A DNA stretch of 64,000 nt. Origin: Phyto melanocephala (Eukaryota; Arthropoda; Insecta; Diptera; Rhinophoridae). How positions within the stretch are numbered: the first letter of the stretch is position 1; each line of letters begins with the position of its first letter. The notes under the pieces were generated by a model. The model worked only from the letters and a program-made list of their open reading frames with translations, was not told where the DNA came from and searched no databases. The translations under genes and the position numbers were made by a program. The DNA lies in the NCBI GenBank assembly GCA_941918925.1, contig OW799237.1, positions 2,709,201 to 2,773,200 on the forward strand, in the 5' to 3' direction. Positions 9,404 through 22,669 of this stretch are shown piece by piece.

Positions 9404-12400
9404 ATATATTAAGAAATATTTAATATTTATGCAGTGGCATATTTGTGTCTTACTCTTACTTTTTCTTAAAAGTCCTTAGTTTTTATAATAAGTTTTCAAA
9501 TTTTTGAACTTCCTTATACTGCTATATTTCTGAACACTTCTGCACTTGTAGGCCATCAACATTTTAACCGATACAAAGTACCAGATTTTGTTTTTATGTT
9601 TAAAGCAAACAAAGCGTTATTGCTCTTCTATGTGTGTATTGGCAGCCACTAACTCTTCAACTGTGTGCTAAACTAGACTAAATACACTCATAACTACACA
9701 TAAACTACATACTATTAGTTAAATTATTACAATCATAAACTGACTATATTAAATACTATTTTTTCATACAAGTTTATTTGTTTATTTTGATATTAAATTT
9801 TGCATTGTTGTGTTGTTATTGTTGATGGCGCTGTTGTTTATATGCATGAATATATAAACACAGTAAGTTGTTGTTTTTGTTTGCTTGTATATATTTATTT
9901 ATAAACATCATACATACTTTTACATATGTTTATTTAGTATTTTATAAACTCATTCACTCTTATTAAAATTTAAATATTCGCTTTATGAATTTCATTTGAT
10001 ATTTTTTCAACTCATTTAATTATTTTGCCAGTCACTTGTTCTCTCTAGTGTTTATATTAAGAGCGATTCTTGGTGATAGTTTTAGTGTATTCACAAAGTT
10101 ATTTATTTCAGAAAGTAGGTGCTATTCATAATAAAAACTTTATAATACAGTTGAGAATTTGTTATATTCATATTAAATATATCTAAAGAAGTATATCAAC
10201 TATATATTTTACTTTTATAAAAACTATGTAACTGTCCTAACTTGTTCTAAATCGGGCTAATTTTATTGCACTGTGTTGGATATGAATCGGTGTTTGGGTA
10301 AAAACTGTTTTAAGTATCAGTGATCATTAGTTTTGCAAAATACCATACTGTGTACTGTGTGTATGCAATGTTTTTGTTGCTTTTTGCTCACTGTTTACCT
10401 TTTGAGTATTTTGTAATTTTTTTGAAGTGAAGTTTTTATACAAAAATGTTATTAGAAAAGGGAGAATATTTGTTTATTTTGAAATGAATATGCATAACTT
10501 TGTTATGTAAATATTGTATGTATAGTGTTGTTGTAGAAAATATTATTTTAGTTGAGTTAATTTGCTTTAAAAACTTAAATTGTTTTGAGTGATTGCTCTA
10601 ATTCAGTTTTATTAATTAATTTTTTGTTGACTTAACACTTAATACGAAGAAATTTGTGCAAAGTTATCTATTTTATAAATAGAGATGATTAAACATTTCT
10701 TGTTAAGATATATCAAATTATAAGTTGAAAAAAAAAAATTAAACTAAAATTGTTAGTGGTAAATTTGTTCTAAGATTTCATTTGACAGATGTAATTGTAT
10801 TAAGAAATTAAGTGGCATGTGGCTGTTAATTATTATTGTTACTTTAAATATAAAAGTCAGATAGAACCCCTGAAGAGACTGAGTCCACCTTAGTCACTGA
10901 GTACAAAAATCACGGAGCATATGCTTTGAAGTCCAGCACTACAACCCAAGGTTTTGTGGTATTCTAAATAAGCATTTATATTTCTTTTCTTTATTCTTTA
11001 GAAGAAAATAGGGTTTCAACAAGATATTTTTAACTTTATATATTGTTTGCAATTTTTTTAGCTTCATCAAATGATTTTTTTTTGATATTAGCACCTTTTA
11101 TACAGTCCTATACTATGTGTTTTTTGGTCTTCCTTTTTGTCTATTTCCTTGTGGGTCTCATTATAGGGCTGTTCTGGTTACACTTTCTATTGACTTTTAG
11201 TGTAAGTCATATCTATTTTCACTATTTGGGTTTTACTTGAAAGCGTATTGTTTTTTTATTTGTCTTTATTTGTAAAGATTTTCGTTGGATAAAGTGCTGG
11301 GCCAGTAAACGCCACGTATATCACAAGGGCTTTTATTTTTAAATAAATTAATGCAAGATTTGAATTCATCGCAATTTGTGGTCTTGGCAACTCTAAAAAA
11401 ACAATTCCGCAACTGACAATTTAGGGTTAGAAGAAATGAAGCGTTACATGATAGAATAACATAGTTTTATTATTGATTCATTATTATAAAAAAAAATCAA
11501 GTTTGGCGGCTGCAGATCCACACATGATTAAAAGGCCTCATCCTTTATAATAAAAGTAATATAATTATAATAAGGAGCTCGATAGGAATGTACTAAGACC
11601 TGCTGGTAATAAATCCTCCATATTTTTCTTGAAGATTATCAAAAGAAAAGGATTCCTTTTTCAAACCAGTGTTCTTATATTGAGAAATTCAAAATTTTCA
11701 TTAAAGTTGGAACCTACAGAGATCAGGCTTAACAATTTAGTCCAATTATTATCACTAAAGAAGGAGAAAGTCATTGGAATGATAAATTATATTATTAAAA
11801 AGAAAAAAATTTTAGACGTTCCTCTTATAGCTTAGAAAAAAGCAAGCTCTATTGTGTAGACTGTAAGCATACAATTTTCAGACATAAAAGCAGCTCATAC
11901 TGAAAGTTTTTGAATCACAGCATATAATGCTTATATTTGTAAGCTTCGCAAACAAAGGCTAGTGCTCTTAGCGAGAAGTCACTATGTAGAAATCATGATT
12001 GTTGTCATTCGAGTTTAAAATGTAACTAACATTAATTGGAAACAAATAATTATAATTTTAATTAATATGTTAGTATATGGATAGTTTGCCATGGACTTTT
12101 GACTAAACATCTTAAGTCGAGATCAAATTTTTAAAGTTTCTAATTCATTAAGATAACATTTTCAAGACATTTTGTTTCCGTTATTCGGTGACTGTCTGTG
12201 TATAAATAAAAGACTCAAATTAATTTTTTTTAAATTCTTGTTGGTTTTTTTGTTCTAGAAAAATTTTTAATTTTAATAAAAATTACATATCAATAGTCTT
12301 AAGTTTATAAAATTCTCCGTCGTTTACATTATTCTACGTTTTTTTAAATGATTTATAAGAATAGTTCTCCATCACACCAAAAAATCGATTTTTTTTATTT

Positions 12401-13316
12401 GTTTGTATGTGTCTTCCTGCTCTCCGGAAATATTTGAAAATTCGAAAAAAGTTGTTTTGTCAAAAGTAAACCAAAATTTTCCATCATATTAAAGAATTTT
12501 AAATGAATTTTAAATTTATGTCCACAACAACACTTCTTAGATGTATTAAATGTTAAAGCCAAATTCCCTTGAGTAAATATAAAATTTAAATTTTTTCCTA
12601 AGACTTAAATCATTTAAATATTTATTATTTGTTTATGAAATAAATAAAGATTATTTTATTACTTTTTTTTTGTGCTTAGTCAGGCCTGTTAAAACATGCA
12701 CGAATATGTATTTATATTGTTATAACTTTTTATTATTGTAGCTGTTTTAATGTTGTTGTTGTAGTTATTGCCATTATTGTCACGTTAAGCATAAAATTAA
12801 ATTATGCTCACTGACAGTCAGTCAGACATTTACTCTATCATTTACTCATTTATTCCATGCTTTACAGCGTGCGACTGACATTCGATTTGATTTTTGTAGG
12901 TTAAAACTTGAACAGAGTTTCGGTTTCGTCGAGTCATTTCACGTATAAACTATTTTGTTGTAAATTATTGACTCTAGTTACGTGTAATGAAATGTTGTTC
13001 AATTGTTTTGTTTTATATTTTTATGAAATGTATGCTTATTACAACAAAAACGTAGAAAAACAAAATAATGACACGTACAAAATGAAGCTCTTTTTGTTTT
13101 TAATGTTGCAATTAAATCATTATGATGATAAATATTTAAATGAATGGTAGGATAAATGATGATTTCCATGACTACCGTTTTAAATTTAATTGAATTAACG
13201 ACATTTTATCTTATAACCTTAACCTGTGCAGGTGATGAGGTTATAGAGTTCTAAAATTATAAATTAATAATTTAAACTCAAATAACTTTAAAGTACAATG
13301 TTGGCTTGAAATATCA
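9404..13316. other. Intergenic AT-rich spacer
   Basis: No host exon is supported. The stretches around 10860-10970 and 11280-11330 are less AT-rich and may be eroded retroelement pieces, but I could not place them in any family. The remainder is T/A-rich low-complexity DNA with scattered GTTGTTGTT runs. Confidence 0.5.
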
Positions 13317-13434
13317 ACTGTCGTATTCATAAAAAATATTTTAGGTTTATCAAAGGCTTGTTTGAGTGATATTTTACAGAAATTTGTTAAATAAACCTTC
13401 AATGAACCTAGAATATATTTATGAATACGGCAGT
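13317..13434. mobile_element. MITE family C (118 bp palindromic element)
   Basis: The left arm ACTGTCGTATTCATAAA and the reversed right arm ACTGCCGTATTCATAAA match at 16 of 17 bases. The inverted similarity continues inward through TAGGTTTATCAAAGG against TAGGTTCATTGAAGG. The element is therefore nearly all inverted repeat, as in small MITEs. It has no coding capacity. Confidence 0.8.
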
Positions 13435-16281
13435 TATTATGCGGTTAATATTAACACGAATTTTTATCTTTACTTGTTAGTTTTTAATAATTTAATTTTG
13501 TGCTTTATTTATTTCTGCCCATAAAATTATATGAAATAAAGATAATTTTTAACGTGCACGTGAGAACGGGAGACTATGCTTTACCAAGACAAAATAGAAT
13601 CTATTTTAAATTAAGCCAAACATGTCTTTATTTTTTTTTTACAACAATATTTATTCTTATATTTATAGTACAGGAACGTGTTACTAGAGATTAGTGGAAA
13701 CAGAGGAAACATAATCAAACCTTCTTAATCCATATACATATCTTATAATACTATTAAACGATATATTCAGGGTGAGTTAAATTAATTTGTCCCCCAACCA
13801 AAGTCCTCCGTGGGTCTTGTTGTAATACCATGCGCACCATTGCACCGTTTATCTATGTATATCTCGTGACTGCCTTTATTCTTTGGATTTTAACTGAGAT
13901 GGAAAAACAGGTTTTCTCAATAACAATTCATTGATCTAAAGTTCAACGTCTCAGGTCTCCAAATACCGAACAGTGGCAGAGGAGACATCCAGTGATCTCT
14001 TCATTTTAATCATTGAAACTTCTATAAAATTCTTTACAGGGAATACTTTCCGCTTGTGTTCTTTAAGGTCTAATATTAACCACTATGAGATTCCTTCGAT
14101 GGATTCATATGCATATCAATATTGCTGCAGATTTTTCAGAGGTCTTTATAAGTGGCTTCGGTGTCCCATTTTTCTTGATTAGATGTACACATTTTTCATA
14201 ACTTTTGAGTTTGTTAATGCAAAGGATAAGAAGAATTAAAAAGGGTACAATTTTTTCTATACGTGCAACTCTCTTTTGTTCATCTCTCTCGCTAAGAAAT
14301 CTACCATATGAAGGTATGTTGAAAAATAACAGTTTTGTAAGACGAGCAACACTCTGTGGAGAATAAAAAAAAGTTTTGCAACAAATGTTCATTAATATGA
14401 ACGAGGACTTAGCAATCAAATAAAATTTGTGGGAGATCAATCTATCTTTAAATCAGCTGTATTTTAAGGCATGTAATTTTTTTTATCATTTTGGAACCGT
14501 CATGAAAACATATTTTAATCTAGACGTGACTGGCACAACTTCTTTTTAAGTTCAATTGACTTTTGTGATCAGTAAGAATAACAACTGATAACAAATAAGA
14601 ATTTTTTAACTGAAATTTATAGTTTTTAAAAATACTTAAATATTTAAAGCTGTATTTAGATTATGCTTTCTTCTTATTTTTAACCGTGTTTTTGTTATAC
14701 AAATAAATTGTTATCTATTAAAAACAGTGTTGCCGTATAAAAGCTTAATCTGAGCTTTTTTTTCGCATTTTCCTTTTTTTTAACTGACTAAAATTGATAA
14801 GATTTATACAGTTTAAATTTGTTTTTACTTTTTTTATTTACTGCAAAGAAATTTAAAGAAAAAATTATATTTTACTGTGCCAGTTACTCTTTTTACTAAA
14901 AACGAAATTGTTTAAATTTCTTTTTACTGTCACAAATTCAAAGTACAAAAACTTTCATCTCTTTAATCCCTTGACAATAAGAATTCATTTCCTTTTACTT
15001 TGGCAGTTATTTTTTGTGTGTGCTCGTATCAGTCAGCTACTATAAAGTTACTTTGCCTTAATTTTTGTTGTTGTAAACTTTTCTTTTATTGTTATTGTTG
15101 TTGGTGTTATTTAAGGATTCTTAATATTAAGATAAAGTTACACAAAATACTTTTCAACACCAATTTCCTGTTTCTTTGTTCCTATACACAGCCTCTCATC
15201 TCTCATCACTTTTGCGGGGCTGGTCTTTTCCGTACGTTTTTTTTTATAATCTTTTGTAATGCATCAATTATTTCACGACTTGAAAAGGAATTCTTTTTTA
15301 TTTTTTCTACAAAATAAAAGTTTTTGATTTTATTTTAAATTTTTTTTTGTTCAAGATTTTTTTTTTTTTTTGCCAAATCATTTGAAACGCAACAAAAATA
15401 CTAAAACATAAAGAAAAAGTAATAGAAGGTAATAATAAAAGAAATTGTTGTAAATTTTTCAAAAGTTTATCTAAATATTTCTAAATTTTTCTCATATTTT
15501 ATTTATTATTTTGGGAAATTTTCAATCGCATATCTTTAATCATGTCTTTTTGTGTCTCGGAGAATATGATTTTTCGTGTCATTATTGTACAACAATATAT
15601 AATGAATGAATGAATGAATAAAATTGTTTATTATTGTTAACAAAAAATCTCTTAAATGTCATTTATTATGTATGTATGTTGGTATTGTATTGTGTTGTCC
15701 TGCCATCTCTTGTCTGGCTGCCGACATGTCTGCATCTGTTTTATTAGTTTGAATGTGTGTGTGGTGCTTTGGCAGAATTTGTGATGTTTCATATCTTAAT
15801 GACCTTTTAAGTTCTTCAAATCTTTTCATCTCTCTCCCTCTTTTTGGCTTGTGGTTTATTTCTTTTTCGCTTTGTTCAGTTTATATTTAAAGATGATTTA
15901 TTTTTTAATGCAACATATTTTTCCGGGGAAGTTAATTCAAAGACATTTCTCAAGCTTTTCGGCATTAGGGAATTTTTAATAAATAAAATTATGATATTGA
16001 GAAATTAAGTATCATGAGGCATGACTTCCGCTAAAGGGAATAAAGTACATTTGAAGTCAAAGTTCCGCTGTTATTTTTGAAAGTCAATTTCGAAAAAGGT
16101 TAGCAATGTAATATATCCAGCTAGTGCTGTGCAAAAGTAGCACACCTGTGATAATTATAAAGGGTATTCCATATTGAGGAGTGGATTAAAATTTATCATG
16201 AATTGTACGTAGCTTTTTCTACGATTATTACGTACAGACCTTTCGATTTGCGAGTATGGAGAATATTACTTATATATGTAT
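13435..16281. other. Intergenic spacer
   Basis: Mostly AT-rich. About 13770-14440 is less AT-rich. A minus-strand frame there (14440-14105) contains SVARLTKLLFFNIPSYGRFL and ARIEKIVPFLILLI, with interrupted reading below it, and could be a decayed coding relic of unknown family. The rest holds T-rich tracts and short TTTTACT iterations (14820-15000). Confidence 0.4.
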
Positions 16282-16454
16282 TTGGTGTATTCACAAGAAG
16301 TCCTAAGTGTTGTATTGTCATAAAGTAATAATATTCCAACAATTTTAAAATTATTAGAACGTGTTGTATTGTATTTTATAACTTTTTAAGTATTAACAAA
16401 ATTATGATGTTATGACTATACGACATAGTATATAATATCTTGTGAATTAACCAA
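16282..16454. mobile_element. MITE family B, copy 2
   Basis: The left end TTGGTGTATTCACAAG matches copy 1 at 1240 exactly. The reversed right end TTGGTTAATTCACAAG gives a terminal inverted repeat with two mismatches in 16. The second block of the arm (GTTGTATTGTCATAA at left, GTCGTATAGTCATAA at reversed right) extends the inverted repeat to roughly 40 bp. It is about 173 bp long and non-coding. Confidence 0.82.
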
Positions 16455-19400
16455 TTGTGTTAATAAAATATTATGAAATTGTTGTACAAATTAAAGTTAA
16501 ATATGTACCTCATCTCAAAAATTAATTTTCTTTTCAAGATTCGCATTATATTGATGATGATTCAACACTTAATAAGCATCACTTCAGCGTTACGCATAAT
16601 CCTTAAGTCTGATTTTCTGCACCAATGAAATCTTGCACATCTGCAAATGTAGGGGATATACTACTAGAAATTTCAAAAAGCTTATTAGAATCTCTATAAC
16701 AAAAGCACAGAAAACTTAAAAGTAAAAAAGTAAAAGTAAAATTTCGACTGATATCGAATGTCGTTATTTATCCCCAGATATTTTACTAAAATTCCCTGCA
16801 TAGTGCTGAACAAAAGCTTATGAATTTTTGGATACACTTTCTATTACCACGGTTTTTTTTCGACTGATCAACAAGAACGAGGACAAATAGAATTTGTTTT
16901 AAATTTTTTTACTTAAACGCCTCATTGTAGATTCATTTTATTTATTGCGACCAAAAACTTGGCGAACTGTTTTGACAAAAATTTAATAAATTTTCGTAAT
17001 ATGTTTTCACAATAATTATACGTTGCTCGTTAGAATACTTCTTATATTCTTAAACCGCGTAGTGTGTACGTCACAACTGATAACGTGCAATTCGTATTGA
17101 TGGTAGATAATTTAAGTCCGTTGCTTTTTGGGATACCCTATACCTTTCATAACAAAAATTTACAAACGATTTATGTGCCTCATTTTATACATGCACAAGT
17201 AAACTTCCCTTGTCTTTATGACAAAGAGGGCTATAATTTTCTTAAAGACATAGAGACTAAAGGGCAAGGGATACAATACAAAATTAACAAACTCTTTTAA
17301 CCTCTAGGAAAATAAAAGTAAATTTATTAAAAAAATTTTTAAAGAGAATGTTTTGATTTTTAAAAATTTTGTGTGCGATTTAATTGAAATATTTTGCCTG
17401 ACGTACCTTCCCAACCGCTTTAATGGTAATAGTTGCGACACAAACAATCAACATTGCACGTAAACATTTGCAGCCATAATACACTAGCAGTTCTGTTGCA
17501 AGCAAAAGAGTTTTTAATGAAGTGTTTTAATGTTTGTTTCAATATCCAACTATGTTCTTCATCTCAATTGTTCGCTCTTATTTACGAAAACACTGTAATG
17601 CAGTGAATATGTATAGGTATATAAATGAACGAATGATTAAGGAAATGAATGAGTGACTGGTGAATTGACTGAAAAAGTTAGTGTTGGAATGTGTGAATGC
17701 AAGAATAACTATTTATGTAAGTAAGTGAGTGTATGAGTGTAAGAATGTTTGTTTGGTTGGTTACTTGGCTTGGCGTTTTATTTCTTTGTATAAGTAATTA
17801 TCTTTTAACTCATTGTGGTTCTCAATCAGTGTTCTATAACTCTCCCCTCTCTGTTACTAAAGCCAAAGCATTTACTTGAGTGTCTTTTAAACAAACTTGA
17901 TTTGATACTTAAGGGGATTTGTGTGACCAAAGGGTTAAAGCTGCTGGATATCAACTGAAAACGTTTTGTTTTTGTTTTGGTTTCATTTTTTTCACTCTAA
18001 TATTTTAATGAATGACAGATTAAAAGAAACTTTATGCAATTAAAAGTGAATTTATATTTATTTTTGTTTTCTTGGAAAACTTAAAAACACAGCTTTACAA
18101 ATTATGATAATCTAAAAAAAAAAAAGAAATTTTAAAGTTAGAAAAACAAAAACTTTTAAGAATTATTATTTTTTTATTTTTTATAAAAGGGATTTCTTTT
18201 CCATCTACTTTTAAGTTAATGTCCTTAAGGAGTTTAGAATTAAAATAAAAAAATTTAAAAATATCTTTGAGGTTTGTCCATTTAAAGTAGTTTCTATTGT
18301 GTGTATTTAATATTGTTTTTAAGAATATTGGGTTAATTTTATAGTTATTTATAAGGAATGTTGATTTAAATTGCAAGGAGAATAGCGAGAGGAAACGTTA
18401 AGTTTTACTATGAGCAGTGGGACCCCTAAATGCCTGTTCAGAAAATAGATAATATATTTTTTAATCCGTATTAATTGATATCCTTAGACCAGCATTGAAT
18501 TGTTATCCAATCTATATTATTATGGCTCAGGTAAATTAATAATGTTCAAGATTAGTAAAGTCTTTTATCCTGCTGTCTTTGAGTATCTATAAAAAAGACT
18601 CAAATGTAGTTTGACGGTAATTGCATTGACCATGCCCACTTTTACCCCACTTTTTTATTTAATCTTAAATCGGAGAAAGGCTGGACCGATTTGTTTATTT
18701 TTCTTTTAAATTCGTAATTCGTGTTGGATATCATCATAAGACTCTTGCATAGTTAAGCTGAAAATAAACTGGAAAGCAAAACGCATACTCTTAGGAGCTT
18801 CAGATTAATACTTACTGAAATAAAACAAATAAAACCAAAGTGGTATCTAGGGGTAGTAAAAAGTTTTTAATGCTTTAATAAAATACGACAAACAGCGCCT
18901 CCTAATAAGAGATTTTATTTGGATACGAATTCCTTTTTTGAAGTCTTGAATCGATTACACTGGCCTACAAAAAACAAAAAATTAATTTTAGTGGCAATAT
19001 TTGTAAATAGCTGAAAAATAATAAAAATGTAAAATTGTTAACCTAATAAATTTTTTATGACGTTTTGAAAACAAAAATAGTACTTATTTTGCATTAAAAA
19101 TAAAATTTTATTTACTTTTCTGAATAACTCGTTTACACTTGAAAATATAAAAAAAAACATAATTTAGTTGACTTAATGGTTCAAAATTTAATTGTTAACA
19201 ATTTACAGTTATTTTGGTCAAAATCGGACTAATCGTTCTCAATTTATGATGAAATGTTATTTCGTGCGAAATATTAGACTTGCCCAACAAAATCAGAGCC
19301 CAATAGAAAAAAAATTTAAAGCGGATTTAAGTTTAACGCATTAAAATCTCTGTAGTCCACATATTTTTATTGAAAGTCGATTTTTGCTGCATCCCAGTGT

Positions 19401-21472
19401 TATGGGCATATTTATACTAAAAATATAGAGATGATAAGCTGACGGTGAGGAAACTTTATACTCAAAGTGCGACGGTATCGTTGTTTGTATGGGACATAGC
19501 GCCGTCATGTTGAAAGCGTATAAAAAATAATATCGAATTCATGATGTTGCCGAGAACATGTGCGAATTGGTGATGAAAATTTCTATAAAACGAATAAGGT
19601 TTTACAAGATTAGCTATGGTTGTCGCTTAGCTGTTTTCTATTATTATTGGCATAACCTACTTTTTTTTAAATTAGATTAACATCTTACTTCTAAATTTTT
19701 AATAATTTATATTTCTTTTAAGAGCTTGAAGTTACTTTGTACCACTAAAGAGAAGGTTTCAAGATTGAAGAATTATTCGGCCGAACCATAAGTTGTGTTG
19801 CTAAAAAATTGTAGCCTCTGATTCAATTCCAGATGACATACCTTCGTATAGAAAGCCGTAATTCCCGAAATCGACTCCCTATATGTATGAATAAGGAGTT
19901 TTGTTTGATACTCCAACAATCATCCAACAATCATCAAAACATTTTTCTTTACTTGTAAGAAGTTTTGGATGTGAATTTTTTATAACTGTATAACACGGTA
20001 GATTTAATTATAGCCACCTAATTAACCCATACGAGAGTAAGATGAAAAACTCTCGAAGACAGATGAAAGGGACAGCCTGTTTGCCCATATTCAATAAATG
20101 TAATTATGTGCCTTGACCTGACCAAAGCTGAGTTACGACTTCTTTCATTGTTTTAACAGTTGTATTTTAATAGCAAAATTATGGTTTGTAATAAAAATGT
20201 AGCCTACCTTAAGGCGTTTATGTAATTTATGGCATATTTTAAGGAAATATTTATCAACAATTTGCTCTCGTGGCCTTTTAAATCATTATTTTTTTATTAT
20301 CATTTTCCTTTATGAAGTTTTAAGCTACAAATAATATGTACATGCTTTATAAAAAAAAAATTCATAAATAATTTTTTTTTTAAATTTTTGCTGTCTACTT
20401 TTCGGCAGAAGTCAGTCAAGGGGCAGAAAGTGATTTTATTAAAATAATTCCATTTGTTTTTTTTTCTGTTTTTTTTCTTAAGCTTAAATTTCCTTTTACA
20501 GCGTATTTTTACAGTGTTATTATTTTTGTTTTTCCATAAAAGTTAATAAAATCCGAGAGAACAAATTTATTCTTTGTTTTTTTATGTTTTAGCGAATAAG
20601 TTTAAATTAAATTTTTGTTTGATATTTGCATTCACTCACTGATATTTCTGTTGGTATTTTTTTTGCAAACTTTTTTTATACATAATTATATAACAACATT
20701 GAACAAATTTCATTTAATTAAGAGCTTTGAGTTTAACAAAAAAAAAATGTTAATTTTGAGTTGTAATATTTATTTGATGATGTTTTGGTTAGAAAAAAAT
20801 TTTTATTTAATTTAAATAAAACATATTATAAAATATATAAAATAAAATAAAAATCATTATAAAAATTATTTAAGGGTTTGTTTATCAAACTTGCATAGAA
20901 AATATGTTCAATAAATCCTCTATAAAACTTAAATTTTATTTTTGTATATCCTATATAAAAACTTTTAACCTTTTTTTTTCATATCACTGATCTAGTAAAT
21001 TAAAGAAATATTGCTTCAAATCTTCAAGTATTTTTTTTTAATACGTGCATACTTTTTTTCTAGTTTGCTCAAACACTCTCAAACAAATAAATTTCAATTT
21101 TAATTTAGTTTTTCATTTTCTGAAAATTAAATTTTGTCTGTTTTTTTTTTATTTCATTTTATGCGATATTTTTTTTTTGTTTGGTAGGAGGCCATTAACA
21201 TTGTTTTTAGTTTTTATTGCTGTTTTCTCTCTCCATACTGTCTTTTGCTAGTCATCCAGTTGCAACAGCAATCATTTTGCTAATACGTTCATCGCCAAAT
21301 TCCAATTTCAATTAGCATGAAAAACTATTTACACTGTCTTTCTTAATGGTTTTATATCTATGCATGTTGTTGTTGTTGTATGTAAGTGAAACTGTTCGCT
21401 TCGATGTATTTGTTGTTGTAATCGAGTGGAACTATCAGTGTATACAAATACATATTTGATACTTTTTCTTTC
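16455..21472. other. Intergenic spacer
   Basis: AT-rich with no supported exon. About 19260-19640 and 20030-20130 are more mixed in composition and may be eroded transposon sequence of no recognisable type. A short 11 bp duplication (TCCAACAATCA) is present near 19912-19940. Confidence 0.45.
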
Positions 21473-22171
21473 TTTTTATACCCTTCACTTGTGGTGCACA
21501 GGCTTAGCTTGTCATTCCGTTTGTAATTTCTACAATTTTCATTTCCGACCCCATAAAGTATATAATTTCTGAAAGCTTATGAATAGAGTCGATTAAGCCC
21601 TGACCGTCTGTCCGTCTGTCCGTGTGTTGGTTGAAATCAACTTTTAGAAGAAACTATTTGTTCCTCAGATCTGAGTATGATATCAATCTTTTGGAAATAT
21701 CGCTATTGAAATTCAGTACAATCATAACAACCATAACATTCTGAGATATGAGCAAAAAACCACGACCACCTCGTTTCTTTTTCACAATTACAACAACAAC
21801 ATACATATATACTAGTTAAAGTAAACGTGGCATCGAATCCCAGCTGAGCCAAGAAAAATTTTTTTTATTTAATATATTATTTATATTTTTATTATTTTTT
21901 TTTATATATTCATTTTTTAAAAAATTTTTTTTTTAAATTTTTGTAAATTTTTTTATGTTTTTTTTTGTTTTTAATAAATTTTTTTAATTTTTTTTTGTAA
22001 TTTTTTTTTTTAGAAACGTTTGTATGTAAACTCAATTTATAATTTGCAATGGGATGGTTTTTATATGTATGTTTTTTACATATTTTTTACAAAATTGTTA
22101 TTGAATGACTACACGTTGTGAAGGGTATATAAGATTCGGCACGGCCGAATATACCACTCTTACTTGTTTTC
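21473..22171. mobile_element. Dispersed fly repeat with inverted TATACCCTTCAC ends
   Basis: It opens with TTTTTATACCCTTCACTTGT and closes with GTGAAGGGTATATAAGATTC, so the outer 12 bases TATACCCTTCAC are inverted at the two ends. Inside are GACCCCATAAAGTATATA (21547-21564) and a CCGTCTGTCCG iteration (21602-21626), wording I recognise from common dispersed repeats of higher flies. A perfect 7 bp palindrome ATTCGGC-ACG-GCCGAAT lies near the right end (22134-22150). A box-B-like GGATTCGATGCC reads on the minus strand near 21830. The middle is a long T-rich tract. Class is uncertain. Confidence 0.6.
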
Positions 22172-22644
22172 TTTTTTTTTTTTAATTTGTAAATAAAGGG
22201 TATTTGAAAGGTTGTACTTATTTAAGATTAAGAAATGAGAAAAAAAAAAAAAATAATTGAAATTATGTTTGAAAAAATGACTATAGTTTTGTAGCTTAAT
22301 TTTATTATTTTAAATAAACATTAAATAGTGACTTTGTATTTTTCTAAACATATTATATTGCCTATACGTGACCAATTCCGGATCTACTTTTTTTACACAT
22401 AGTTAAGCATATTTTTTGTAATTAATGCATTCCTTTAAGAACTGTATTTTTCATTTTGATAATTTTCACCGTTTCATGGTTTTTGTTGTAATTTCTGTTT
22501 TTGTCTTTTACAAAAACAATTAAAGAAGAAACACTTGACACATTTGCTGGTATGTCGCCGTAATGTCTGTTGCGACCTATAATGGGTGTTTTTTTTTGTA
22601 GTCTGTTAATTTCTGTTTATAAAAATAGAAATATCTAAGATCAT

Positions 22645-22669
22645 GGCACCACAGGTGAAGGGTATAAAA
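22645..22669. repeat. Inverted second copy of the 21.47 kb repeat end
   Basis: Read in reverse this is TTTTATACCCTTCACCTGTG followed by GTGCC, the same end as at 21473-21497 in the opposite orientation. It may be the true far end of a 1.2 kb inverted-repeat element (21473-22669), or a separate relic. Confidence 0.6.

Noticed and set aside
14105..14440. 111-codon minus-strand frame with ARIEKIVPFLILLI
   Set aside because: It looks partly protein-like and the region is less AT-rich, but I cannot tie it to any family and the frame breaks below 14105. It is noted only as a possible relic within the spacer entry.
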